From: a bacterium
Lineage (GTDB): Bacteria > Tectomicrobia > Entotheonellia > Entotheonellales > Entotheonellaceae
Length of the DNA: 14,280 nucleotides
Assembly (NCBI GenBank): GCA_027294925.1
Contig: JAPULM010000567.1
Location: 1 to 14,280 of the forward strand
Direction of reading: 5' to 3'
Positions 6,974-14,280 of the stretch are shown here, piece by piece. The notes under the pieces were generated by a model. It ran no database searches. It was not told where the DNA came from and saw only the letters and a program-made list of their open reading frames with translations. Every line of letters begins with the position of its first letter. Position 1 is the stretch's first letter. Position numbers and translations under genes: made by a program.

Positions 6974-8392
6974 TCAGCCTTGGAGGACACGGATAATCTG
7001 CTCAACCTCTTCTTTGAAACGCCAATTATCATCGACCATGCCTTTGATTTTTTTGCAGGCATGTAATACTGAGGTGTGGTCGCGATCACCGAAATTTTTA
7101 CCGATTTGCGGCAAGGACGCACGGGTCAGGGTGCGAGCTATATACATCGCCACATGCCGCGCATGAGCAATTTCTTTATTGCGCTTTTTCGAACGCAGGA
7201 GCGCGCTTTTGAGCTTGTAGTAATCCGCTACAACACGCTCAATGTCAGTTATGGTTACGGGTTTATCTTCGCTTTCCGATAGTTCGCTAATGAGATTTTG
7301 CACCAATTCGACCGTGGTGTCTTGGCCGGTCATGGTGGTGTAGGCTTCAATGACATTCAATGCGCCTTCAAGCTTGCGCACATCGCCCCGCATACGGCGG
7401 GCGATCAGCCATGCCACATCATCCGGCAGAAACATCTGCATGTACTCGGCTTTTTTCTTTAGAATGGCAATTTTCGTTTCGAGGTCCGGCGCTTGAAGAT
7501 CCGCGATTAAACCCCATTCGAAACGTGAACGTAGGCGTTTTTCCAGGCCTATCATATCTTTGGGCAATTTGTCACTGGTGAGCACGATCTGCTTGTTGTC
7601 GTTGTACAGAACATTGAAGGTGTGAAAGAACTCTTCTTGTGTACGTTCTTTACCAATTAAAAATTGCACGTCGTCAACTAGGATAAGATCGTTTTTACGG
7701 TAGCGATTACGAAAGTCGTCCATTTTGTCATGGCTGAGCGCTCCAACTAGGTCGTTGAGAAACTTTTCGGACGAGACATAGCAGGTCGCTAAATGCGGAT
7801 GTGACTGTTGGACGTGGTGTCCAATGGCGTGTAGTAGATGGGTTTTCCCCAAACCGACATCGCCGTAGATAAATAAGGGATTATAGGTACGTGCAGGATG
7901 CCGAGCCACGGCTAGACAAGCGGCATGGACGAATTCGTTGCTGGATCCGACAACGAAAGTCTCAAATGTAAAGCGCGAGTTAAACGTGGTTAGACCATTA
8001 CCGGCCGCTGACCTACCAGGTGTTGGTTGTGTCGGCGTCGCTATCGGTTGGTCTTTCAGTGCTTCTGGTGCAGGCGACGGCTCGGCAATTTCTTGCACCA
8101 CGAAGGTAATTTGGTAGGAAATGCCGGTTAGCTGCTGTAGTGTATCAATAATTAGGGCATGGTAATGTTCCATTAACCAAGCTCGCACAAACCGATTGGG
8201 CACCGCAATGCGAAGCGTGCTGCCTGCCACCGATAGCAGTTTGAGCGGTTCGAACCAGGTCGTATATTTAGTGGGGTCCACGCGGTCCTGAATCACACCA
8301 AGGGCATTGTGCCAGATATCCTCAATCGTGCCGAGTCGTTCCTGCTCTCCCCCGTGCTGGCGAACCGTTGCGAATTTGTTCTCGGCCACCAT
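6974..8392 (-). CDS. dnaA: Chromosomal replication initiator DnaA
   Basis: 472 residues from the ATG at 8392. The frame also has an ATG at 8452, but that codon falls on the -10 box of the dnaA promoter and cannot be in the transcript from it; GGGTGG lies just upstream of the chosen start. Domain I (EDIWHNALGVIQDRV), a Pro/Thr-rich linker, then the AAA+ core with Walker A GDVGLGKTH (177-185) and Walker B LILVDDVQF (237-245). Sensor motifs (LTSDKLPKDM, RLRSRFEWGL) follow. The C-terminal DNA-binding domain ends with the signature FGDRDHTSVLHACKKI (434-449). DnaA binds DnaA boxes and melts the origin. It heads a unit with minC, minD and minE, which is not the usual dnaA-dnaN order. Confidence 0.97.
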   Translation of the reverse strand: MVAENKFATVRQHGGEQERLGTIEDIWHNALGVIQDRVDPTKYTTWFEPLKLLSVAGSTLRIAVPNRFVRAWLMEHYHALIIDTLQQLTGISYQITFVVQEIAEPSPAPEALKDQPIATPTQPTPGRSAAGNGLTTFNSRFTFETFVVGSSNEFVHAACLAVARHPARTYNPLFIYGDVGLGKTHLLHAIGHHVQQSHPHLATCYVSSEKFLNDLVGALSHDKMDDFRNRYRKNDLILVDDVQFLIGKERTQEEFFHTFNVLYNDNKQIVLTSDKLPKDMIGLEKRLRSRFEWGLIADLQAPDLETKIAILKKKAEYMQMFLPDDVAWLIARRMRGDVRKLEGALNVIEAYTTMTGQDTTVELVQNLISELSESEDKPVTITDIERVVADYYKLKSALLRSKKRNKEIAHARHVAMYIARTLTRASLPQIGKNFGDRDHTSVLHACKKIKGMVDDNWRFKEEVEQIIRVLQG

Positions 8393-8451
8393 TCCACCCT
8401 TATCCCATGGCTTTAGTCTAGCGTACTCAATGACCAGATAGTCTGTCCGCA

Positions 8452-8480
8452 TTTATAACGATTTATGGGCAAATTGTCAA
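8452..8480 (-). promoter_or_regulatory. Sigma-70-type promoter for dnaA-minCDE
   Basis: On the minus strand TTGACA (8480-8475), a 17-base spacer and TATAAA (8457-8452): a perfect -35, ideal spacing and five of six at -10. The expected start is near 8445, giving a leader of about 50 bases to the ATG at 8392. The first in-frame ATG (8452) shares its A with the last base of the -10 hexamer, which rules it out for this transcript. Confidence 0.75.
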
Positions 8481-8482
8481 TG

Positions 8483-8506
8483 AAAAAGACGGCTCGTTTC
8501 AGAGCC
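8483..8506 (-). terminator. Rho-independent terminator-like hairpin just upstream of the dnaA promoter
   Basis: On the minus strand GGCTC-TGAAAC-GAGCC is followed by GTCTTTTT. The stem is 5 bp and GC-rich, and the T-tract is close behind. It would stop transcripts arriving from the ydbH-ydbL side, or end a short RNA that includes the palindrome at 8508-8570, three bases before the dnaA -35 box. Confidence 0.6.
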
Positions 8507-8507
8507 C

Positions 8508-8570
8508 AGTTGACAGTTTGTTGGCCTAAACTCAGCGATACGCTAGGTTTCGTCAAACAAACTGTTCACT
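8508..8570. repeat. 63-nt imperfect palindrome, 30-nt arms around a 3-nt centre
   Basis: Arms 8508-8537 and 8541-8570 match at 23 of 30 positions around ATA. They include a perfect 10-bp block (ACAGTTTGTT / AACAAACTGT), a 4-bp block AAAC/GTTT and a 4-bp block AGCG/CGCT. Mismatches are opposite one another, so as RNA it would fold as one long hairpin with symmetric internal loops. It is followed on the minus strand by the terminator at 8483-8506. It could be part of a small RNA, a regulator-binding site or a small mobile remnant. Confidence 0.65.
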
Positions 8571-8679
8571 ACTTTTGTGGTCTTATGAAACAAGCCAAAA
8601 AGACAGTAATATTTTTAAATAAGAAGTTTTCAATAAGGTGTGAATTGTTGTATTAACATTTCTATTCGTTAGACAAGCT

Positions 8680-8718
8680 CATTCGAGACATTTTTTCAGG
8701 AAAAAAACTATACGAATG
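8680..8718. repeat. 39-nt imperfect AT-rich palindrome
   Basis: CATTCG and CGAATG (8680-8685, 8713-8718) and an inner TTTTTT/AAAAAA pair (8691-8696, 8702-8707) share the same centre at 8699. Each side is separated by five unpaired bases. It lies inside the AT-rich segment downstream of ydbL. It does not have the GC stem plus T-tract of a normal terminator. Confidence 0.45.
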
Positions 8719-8778
8719 TTTATTTTTAAAATTGTTGAAGTTTAATAAAATAATGATGAATTTCACACAGAAGTTGGA

Positions 8779-9399
8779 TTACTTTTTCTTCCAATTTCCA
8801 TTTTGTTCTTGGATCCACCAGCCTGAACGTGCCTCTTTTCGATTAACCTCGGCAAATATACTCGCAATATCTTTGATTCTAGCGGCTGGAATTTGATTGG
8901 CGTTGCCAAGTTCTTGATAGAGCTGCTGACGGTCACGGTTTTCTTGCTGCCGCAGTGTTTTCGTGCGTGCTTTGTCTTGTAGTGATAGTTGCCGTAGGGA
9001 TCGAAGATCAATTAAGCCCTGGTTGTTTTCGCCCAAAGCACCGGCATCGAATAGGGGTATGAGTTGACGGAAACGTTGTTTACGGGTTCCGATCAAGCGA
9101 CGAATGGCAGGTGTAGTGACGTTGATGTTGATTGTCTGCGCTTGCGCCTCTGGAACCCCGAAGCGTAGATGCACATGCCAACGAGAAGACCATGGTTGAG
9201 AACTCGATGGCTGTTGCTGGCTTGGTTTGGTCGGGGCAGATTCATCTGTTGTTTTTTCTTGGCGGACTTCTTGCTCGATTTGGCTCGCGGCATCTTGGAT
9301 TTCCGCTGCAGGAAAATAGATATTGACGGTTATTCTTGCGCAAGTGGCAACAAACCCCCAGATCAGAATTAGGATGCCGACACGGCCTAAACGCTGCAT
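8779..9399 (-). CDS. ydbL: YdbL/DUF1318-family periplasmic or lipid-anchored protein
   Basis: 206 residues; E. coli YdbL is about 108. The N-terminus has a hydrophobic segment (GILILIWGFVATC) ending at Cys20. VATC is a poor lipobox because of Thr before Cys, so lipidation is possible but not certain. ITVNIYFPAAEIQDAASQI follows, then a Ser/Gln/Pro-rich linker (about 45-70). The C-terminal half matches YdbL: GALGENNQGLIDL (119-131), ENRDRQQLYQELG (153-165) and the end motif GWWIQEQNGNWKKK. In E. coli, YdbL modulates the YdbH-YnbE intermembrane bridge that moves phospholipids to the outer membrane. Here the gene starts 15 bases after ydbH, with AAGGGG before the ATG, and no separate ynbE lies between. 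The N-terminal part may supply the missing lipoprotein role; that is inference. Confidence 0.85.
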   Translation of the reverse strand: MQRLGRVGILILIWGFVATCARITVNIYFPAAEIQDAASQIEQEVRQEKTTDESAPTKPSQQQPSSSQPWSSRWHVHLRFGVPEAQAQTININVTTPAIRRLIGTRKQRFRQLIPLFDAGALGENNQGLIDLRSLRQLSLQDKARTKTLRQQENRDRQQLYQELGNANQIPAARIKDIASIFAEVNRKEARSGWWIQEQNGNWKKK

Positions 9400-9414
9400 A
9401 GATGACCCCTTAAC

Positions 9415-12400
9415 TTATTTGAGCCGAACCTTGGGTTTTTCCAACACAGTGGCCCTCAAACGTTGAAGGAAATCTTGGAATGGGATGCCATTTTCCGGAA
9501 CACGATTAATAATGGATACGCCGCTGCCCAGAAATGGCGCTCGCATGAAATACTCGTTGCCTTTGCGATCATGATATTTGCCGCGCAGCTGGAGGGTGTC
9601 TTGCTGTAGGGTGGCGAGCACGCCGAAATACTTGTATGGCAGACGCTGGGTGTCGCCAATAACCCCTAAGGCAACCTTAGTGGAGCCAGTGGTAAAAAGC
9701 AAATTGTTCAGAGCACGCAAGGTAATTTGGCGTTCTTCGCCACCTTTTTTTTGTACCGCGAAGTCGAGGGAAAACGCGGCAGGTTCACCTGCCGTCAGGG
9801 TCAGATCGGTTAGCGTGAAATGCAGGCTTCCACCAATGTCGCCAATCGGGTAGATGTTGGTTAGGCGAAGCAAACTTAGCGGTTGTTCCGTTGCCAGAGA
9901 AAAACGTAGAATGGGCAGCGTTGAAAATAAATTGCTGCCTTGTAAATCGAATAGGCGTATTGTGCCATTGGCCACGGATATGCTGAGTGAGCCTTGTGTT
10001 TCGAGTTGGTTGTCAAGGATGCGGAGATAGGGAAAGTTGCCATTGACAATGCCGGCTAGCGGCAGCTTGGCGTCGCCACGTTGCAGATGCTGTAAGTTAA
10101 GGCCATGCAGTTGAGCCTGCCACGTCAAGCGACGATGGGACTGAAGGATATGTTGGGCGACGAGATGCTTTAGGGTGAGTTGTCCGCCCCATAGCGATAG
10201 ACTGATAGATGGCTGGAAAATAATATTGTCCGATGCTACGGCAAGCCTGGTGCTGAGGTGCTCTATTGCAAGGCTGCCTATACGGAGTGTTTCGATGCTG
10301 AGCTGACCATAGGCGTCGGTGGGTAGCGTGTGTATGGCTGGTGCGGTTCGCGGCCAGGGGTATTGTCCTTGTATGGGAAGCGATAAGGCGACGCCGGTTA
10401 GGGATGAATTTTCCATCTCGAGGCGTCCCTCTGTCAAATCCAATGTACCATTGAAGTGAAGACCAGATGACTGTTTACTTAAATGCAACGTGGCATTGAG
10501 CGTGCCTTGCACGACGGCCTGTGAGAGGGTAGGAAACTGAATCGGATCGTGTACAAAGGTCTTCCAGAAGCGGGCGCCGTGTAGATCGTGTAGTCTGAGC
10601 TGCAGGTCATAGCGAGGCGCCGTACGGGGTCGATGCACCACGCCTTGCAATGTCACTGTAGCCACATCATGCAACTGTCCAACCACTTGTATGTTGAGGC
10701 GTTCAGCGTCGTGGGCATAGTCACCTGAGAATGTCACCTTGGTCGAAATGTGGTTGTCTTCAATGGCAGGAAAGAACGTTCCAATCAAGACAGCAAATGG
10801 CGATAAGGTGAATGTACCTTGCAGCTTATATTGATCAGTTGCGGTATCAAAATCGGCGCTGGCCTGCATGGTCCCGTTGAGATGCTCGCCTGCATAGGTG
10901 CTATCCGGGCTTGAAAAAGCGCCGTCACGGAGCTGCCAGTCAATGGTAAGTTTTTGTACGCGCCGGGGAGAGCGAAGTGAGATATGTGTTGCATGTATAT
11001 CGAGTTCCGTATGGCCGCTCATTTCCCAGTCTTGATAGTCAGCTGGTAGGACAGGTTTGAGATAAGCCTGCAGCGTTTCAACCGTGTTGGGTGCGAGTTG
11101 CACCTGCACGTCATCTAGGGTATGGGACGACCAGTTCCATTTACCGTTGCCACTAACGCTACCGAGTTGTGCTAGGGTTGCGACCGCGTCGCGCAGCGTG
11201 AGCTGCTGACGCTGCAGATTAACGGTGCCTGAGCCCTCTAAAGTCAATGCCTCAAGCAGCGGTGTTGCAGTGGCTGCCTGCTGCTTCCAGGCCTGGGTCT
11301 GCAGATGGGCATTGGTGAAGTTCAGGCTCATACCACGGCTCTGTAGGGGTAGCCGAGCTTGTAGCTCCATAATGCGTAAGGGAGGTTCTATCAAATCCGT
11401 ATGAAGACTTTGGATACGCAGCTCAGGCGTTGCTTGTACCCGAACTTCTCCGTTAGCGCCAGATCGGATTTGCACCGGGGTGCGCGTGCTGAGAGAGAGT
11501 TGAGAGGCTTGCACTGAAGTGCCGAGTTTGGCTGTGCGACTCTGCAACTCAGGGGTTGCGTTAATCTGCCAACCAGGCGGCGTGTAGGATAGGTGCCAAG
11601 GGGTTGACAGTGAGACTTTGGAGAGATGCAGGTTTGATGTTGCTGCGTTCAGTTTTTCTGCCCGTAGACGGGCTTGCCCTGATGCCTCAAGGCTCTGTTT
11701 GACTAGGTTAACATCGAGGTTTATGTCAGTTAAGGCCGATACCTTGTTGAAGGTAATATCTGTCTTGATAATTTGCGTTGCCTGAAGATTGACATGTCCT
11801 TGCAGGTGAAACGTCTGTTTGGCGCTATCAGCTGTGATGGTCGCCTCAGTTGATAGGGTCGCCTGTCGTAAAGATACGTCTCGTATTTGCATCGTGGTCT
11901 GCAGTGCCGTGGCGGTTATGACGGCCTGTATGGCCTGTTCTCGAATCTGTAGATCAACATCGAGATTGAGTTTTCCACGACTGACTTCCCAGGCGAGTGG
12001 TGATACTTGTGTGACCATCTTTGCTAGGCGTGCAAGGGGTGCGGACACCGTGGTAAGACGTATGTGTCCTGTTGGTTGTGGGCGATCTAGGGCGATGTCC
12101 GCGCTCAGTTGTAGCCGAGCGGCATGGTCATCTAAGATGCCATTGGCCTCAACCCGAATCTGATGATTAGCCTGGGGCTGCAGGCGTGCTTCGAGTTGTT
12201 GCACGGTATAGGTGTGGTTACGCCAGTGTATGTGGAGAGTTCCTTGTTGCACGATTAGTTGTTTTAAGGGCAGGACGCCGATAGGCTGAGAAGACGGTGG
12301 AGGAGCCGCGTCAGGATGGTGAGATAGATCAATCTGCGGCTGTGAAATTGTTAAGGTATCAATTTGCTTGCGGAGTAGACCGGTGAGTCCATAGCGGATT

Positions 12401-12666
12401 TCTAACTGTGGCCCGTACAGCGTCAGATGCCAGCCAGGGAGACGCTGCGAAATATGCACGTCGGTTAAGACGATGCTGTTCCAGGATGTAACGCTTACAG
12501 CCCCAATAGTGATGTCTTGGTCACTGAGATATTGAACGAGTTCCGTTGCAAACGTTGCTAAACGTCCGCTTTGGTGTAGCCATACGGCCGTACCGACTCC
12601 GGTCAGAGCTAGGGTTAGCAGGATAATGACCGAAGTCAGTACAAAACGGCGCCAACGACGTTTCAT
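9415..12666 (-). CDS. ydbH: YdbH-family AsmA-like intermembrane phospholipid transport protein
   Basis: 1083 residues; E. coli YdbH is about 880. One N-terminal membrane anchor (residues about 9-30, after a basic MKRRWRRF) is followed by a long beta-rich region of alternating polar and apolar residues. This fits the repeating beta-groove architecture shared with YhdP and TamB, which line a hydrophobic channel across the periplasm. The C-terminal YdbH signature is clear: YPIGDIGGSL (939-948), TAGEPAAFSLDFAVQ, ITLRALNNLLFTTGS and NRVPENGIPFQDFL close to the end. No enzyme motif is present. The ATG at 12666 lies 16 bases after the upstream ATPase gene; the ribosome binding site is weak. The partner ydbL follows immediately. 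The extra roughly 200 residues suggest more groove repeats. Confidence 0.9.
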   Translation of the reverse strand: MKRRWRRFVLTSVIILLTLALTGVGTAVWLHQSGRLATFATELVQYLSDQDITIGAVSVTSWNSIVLTDVHISQRLPGWHLTLYGPQLEIRYGLTGLLRKQIDTLTISQPQIDLSHHPDAAPPPSSQPIGVLPLKQLIVQQGTLHIHWRNHTYTVQQLEARLQPQANHQIRVEANGILDDHAARLQLSADIALDRPQPTGHIRLTTVSAPLARLAKMVTQVSPLAWEVSRGKLNLDVDLQIREQAIQAVITATALQTTMQIRDVSLRQATLSTEATITADSAKQTFHLQGHVNLQATQIIKTDITFNKVSALTDINLDVNLVKQSLEASGQARLRAEKLNAATSNLHLSKVSLSTPWHLSYTPPGWQINATPELQSRTAKLGTSVQASQLSLSTRTPVQIRSGANGEVRVQATPELRIQSLHTDLIEPPLRIMELQARLPLQSRGMSLNFTNAHLQTQAWKQQAATATPLLEALTLEGSGTVNLQRQQLTLRDAVATLAQLGSVSGNGKWNWSSHTLDDVQVQLAPNTVETLQAYLKPVLPADYQDWEMSGHTELDIHATHISLRSPRRVQKLTIDWQLRDGAFSSPDSTYAGEHLNGTMQASADFDTATDQYKLQGTFTLSPFAVLIGTFFPAIEDNHISTKVTFSGDYAHDAERLNIQVVGQLHDVATVTLQGVVHRPRTAPRYDLQLRLHDLHGARFWKTFVHDPIQFPTLSQAVVQGTLNATLHLSKQSSGLHFNGTLDLTEGRLEMENSSLTGVALSLPIQGQYPWPRTAPAIHTLPTDAYGQLSIETLRIGSLAIEHLSTRLAVASDNIIFQPSISLSLWGGQLTLKHLVAQHILQSHRRLTWQAQLHGLNLQHLQRGDAKLPLAGIVNGNFPYLRILDNQLETQGSLSISVANGTIRLFDLQGSNLFSTLPILRFSLATEQPLSLLRLTNIYPIGDIGGSLHFTLTDLTLTAGEPAAFSLDFAVQKKGGEERQITLRALNNLLFTTGSTKVALGVIGDTQRLPYKYFGVLATLQQDTLQLRGKYHDRKGNEYFMRAPFLGSGVSIINRVPENGIPFQDFLQRLRATVLEKPKVRLK

Positions 12667-12682
12667 GAGTCGTTCTCTGTCT

Positions 12683-14280
12683 TTACGTCTCTGCTTCTTG
12701 GCATTGCTTTATTTGCAGTGTTCGTAAGCGATTGAGGGCTGCTGCGACCTCAAACGGACGCGCCCAGGCGCGATCGCCGGCAGGATAGGGCTGTAAAACG
12801 TCAAGTCCTTGCTGTTTGATCAGGCATTCGATGTGTTGAACCAATTCGCCGACGCTATATTGGTCATTTGCCAGATGATGGTACGTATATCGTAAACTAT
12901 CGGCAATGTAGCGTGCTTGGCTGGCATCAACGACTTGTTCGACCTGAGCGAGATCAATTTCTTCCGTGCCGTATTGGATTGCACGCACGCCATGGGCACG
13001 CACGTTTTCCCGCTGACCGCGACGCGGCGATAGACTTGCACGTTGTACGGGGCGTTGTGCAGGCGTCTTCCAGCATGTATCTCCTTCATGACGGCGACGG
13101 GCTTGCTGTGGCCAGGCGGTGGTGATTTGACGGGCGCGTTCGGTGACGTCGTGTGGGCGAAAGGCGTCCATATGAATGACGGTGTCCGCTACCTCCAGAT
13201 AGTCCCCTACCCCGCCAATGACTAGAATTGAAGAGACTTTCAGTTCGTCGTACAACTGGCGTACGCGGTCGATAAACGGTGTGATCGGTTCCTGAGCTTT
13301 GCTGATCAGTTCCTGCATGCGCCGGTCGCGCACCATAAAATTGGTGGCGCTAGTGTCTTCGTCGATAAGCAGAACTCGAGCGCCGATTTCGAGAGCTTCG
13401 ACAATATTAGCGGCTTGTGAGGTTGAACCTGAGGCATCGTCGCTACAAAATTGTGTGGTCGAACGACCATCGGGTAAATCGGTGATGAATGGGGTAATGG
13501 TTACCTTTTCAACCCGTCGCCCGTTCTCAGCCCGAATAGCAACGGCGCTTGCGTGGGTGGTTACCATTTCCCGCCCATCGCCAGGTATATGATCATAGAC
13601 ACTATGTATGAGTGCTTTGAGTAAGGTGGATTTGCCATGATAGCCGCCGCCGACAATTAACGTCACGCCAGGTGGGATACCGGTGCCACGAATGCGGCCG
13701 GCATGCGGGAGATCAATCGCGATGGCGAGGCTAGGCGGTGATTCCCAGGGCACTAAGGGTGCTGCAGGTAGGGGACGGTCGTCGTTACCGGCACGGCGCG
13801 GGAGGATGGCGCCATCGGCGATAAACGCCACGAGATTAAGTTCCTGTAGATGATGTCGTAAGGTTTGTTGATCTTCGACGATGTTGAGATGCTGTGTTAA
13901 GTCGTCGTGTTGTAAGGCACCGTAGCGTAGGCTATGGTCAGCAATCGCCGGTAGCGTCTCACCTAGCAAAGTCATCGCCTGGCGGCCCAGAATCGTGCGT
14001 CCCCTGGCAGGCAGGCAGACGGTAAACCGCGCCTCGAGATAGGCGTCAGTGAAGGCGATGCTGGAGCGTGGCAGCACTTCTTGCCCGGGCTGGTCGATAC
14101 GAATTGCGGCGCCACGGTTGTTTTTCCGCAGCTCGCCATGATAGCGATGTATGGCGTGGTGGAAGCAGCGGGTTAAAAAATCACCCAGAGCGCCGCGTCG
14201 TGCCTGCGGTACCAGACACGAGGCTGGAAAACCGGCGAGCGCAAGCGGTAGACGTAAACGCAGGCGTGACGGTGCGGCAA
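12683..14280 (-). CDS. Predicted ABC-class ATPase (PF09818-like), 5' end outside window
   Basis: The frame is open from the stop at 12683 to the window edge, giving 531 visible residues. A GTG at 14077 is not the start, because clear family sequence (LPLALAGFPASCLVPQ, then FTVCLPARGRTILGRQA) continues across and above it. Walker A GGGYHGKST is at 13651-13625. An ABC-like signature region SGSTSQAANI follows, then Walker B VLLIDEDTSATNFMVRDRRM with the Asp-Glu-Asp around 13363-13355. The C-terminal part has the family pattern EEIDLAQVEQVVDASQ and GLDVLQPYPAGDRAWARPFEVAAALNRLR. The protein is soluble, with no membrane segments. Its function is not known to me. It is probably cotranscribed with ydbH, 16 bases downstream, but no functional link has been shown. 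Confidence 0.88.
   Translation of the reverse strand, partial: AAPSRLRLRLPLALAGFPASCLVPQARRGALGDFLTRCFHHAIHRYHGELRKNNRGAAIRIDQPGQEVLPRSSIAFTDAYLEARFTVCLPARGRTILGRQAMTLLGETLPAIADHSLRYGALQHDDLTQHLNIVEDQQTLRHHLQELNLVAFIADGAILPRRAGNDDRPLPAAPLVPWESPPSLAIAIDLPHAGRIRGTGIPPGVTLIVGGGYHGKSTLLKALIHSVYDHIPGDGREMVTTHASAVAIRAENGRRVEKVTITPFITDLPDGRSTTQFCSDDASGSTSQAANIVEALEIGARVLLIDEDTSATNFMVRDRRMQELISKAQEPITPFIDRVRQLYDELKVSSILVIGGVGDYLEVADTVIHMDAFRPHDVTERARQITTAWPQQARRRHEGDTCWKTPAQRPVQRASLSPRRGQRENVRAHGVRAIQYGTEEIDLAQVEQVVDASQARYIADSLRYTYHHLANDQYSVGELVQHIECLIKQQGLDVLQPYPAGDRAWARPFEVAAALNRLRTLQIKQCQEAET

Larger units (their letters stand above)
8393..8778. other. Structured, AT-rich non-coding gap between ydbL and dnaA
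   Basis: The only gap above 300 bases. I see no credible protein-coding gene, tRNA or rRNA. From high to low it contains an AT-rich stretch (about 24% GC over 8581-8760 against roughly half in the genes), a palindrome at 8680-8718, a longer palindrome at 8508-8570, a terminator-like hairpin at 8483-8506, the dnaA promoter at 8452-8480 and the dnaA leader. Weak DnaA-box-like 9-mers (two mismatches each to TTATNCACA) occur at 8463, 8639 (minus) and 8761. That is too weak to call an origin. Confidence 0.6.

Noticed and set aside
8393..8452. 20-residue N-terminal extension of dnaA
   Set aside because: The upstream ATG overlaps the -10 hexamer of a strong promoter, so it should not be in the mRNA.
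8465..8656. 63-residue plus-strand frame in the dnaA upstream gap
   Set aside because: It runs straight through the terminator-like hairpin and the 63-nt palindrome, has no clear ribosome binding site and no recognisable family pattern.
8453..8778. Defined oriC with DnaA boxes
   Set aside because: Only two-mismatch 9-mers are present and gene orientation does not change, so it is left as a low-level hypothesis.
11819..12163. 114-residue plus-strand frame opposite ydbH
   Set aside because: Antisense shadow of a secure frame, with no family resemblance and Cys/Arg-rich composition.
14075..14077. GTG as the start of the ATPase gene
   Set aside because: Recognisable family sequence continues in frame above it to the window edge.
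1..14280. CRISPR array, tRNA, rRNA, insertion sequence or phage genes
   Set aside because: No regularly spaced repeats, cloverleaf-like segments, transposase motifs or phage structural genes were seen.

Overview
The window is about 14.3 kb of densely packed chromosomal DNA in which every convincing gene lies on the minus strand, so transcription runs from high to low coordinates. The genes read as those of a Gram-negative, two-membrane bacterium. It has a MinCDE division-site system and a YdbH/YdbL-type system that works between inner and outer membrane. The LexA helix-turn-helix is closest, from memory, to the type seen in deltaproteobacterial (Desulfobacterota) and related lineages. I cannot name a genus. 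No IS element, phage gene, CRISPR array, tRNA or rRNA is visible.

Region 1 (14280 to 8779) holds three closely spaced genes. They are a 5'-truncated ATPase of the predicted ABC-ATPase family (PF09818-like), a 1083-residue YdbH-family envelope protein, and a YdbL/DUF1318-family protein with a lipoprotein-like N-terminus. Gaps are 15-16 bases, which suggests one operon. Region 2 (8778 to 8393) is the only long non-coding stretch. It holds an AT-rich segment (about 24% GC over 8581-8760), two centred imperfect palindromes, a rho-independent terminator-like hairpin and a near-consensus promoter for dnaA.

Region 3 (8392 to 5042) is dnaA-minC-minD-minE, which couples the replication initiator to the complete division-site selection system. 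It ends in a terminator-like hairpin. Region 4 (4911 to 1) is lexA-radA-recA-mraZ and a HerA-like ATPase that runs off the window edge. A strong promoter lies upstream of lexA. Its spacer contains a CTG-N10-CAG dyad that could be the LexA operator, so the recombination genes may be under SOS control.

The genes are individually familiar; the arrangement is what stands out. Replication initiation (DnaA), division-site selection (MinCDE), SOS control (LexA), recombination (RadA, RecA), MraZ (usually in the dcw cluster) and a HerA-type translocase lie in two adjacent co-directional transcription units. Other oddities are a MinE with a long basic tail built partly from a tandem duplication, a dnaA frame whose first ATG overlaps its own promoter, and structured DNA upstream of dnaA.
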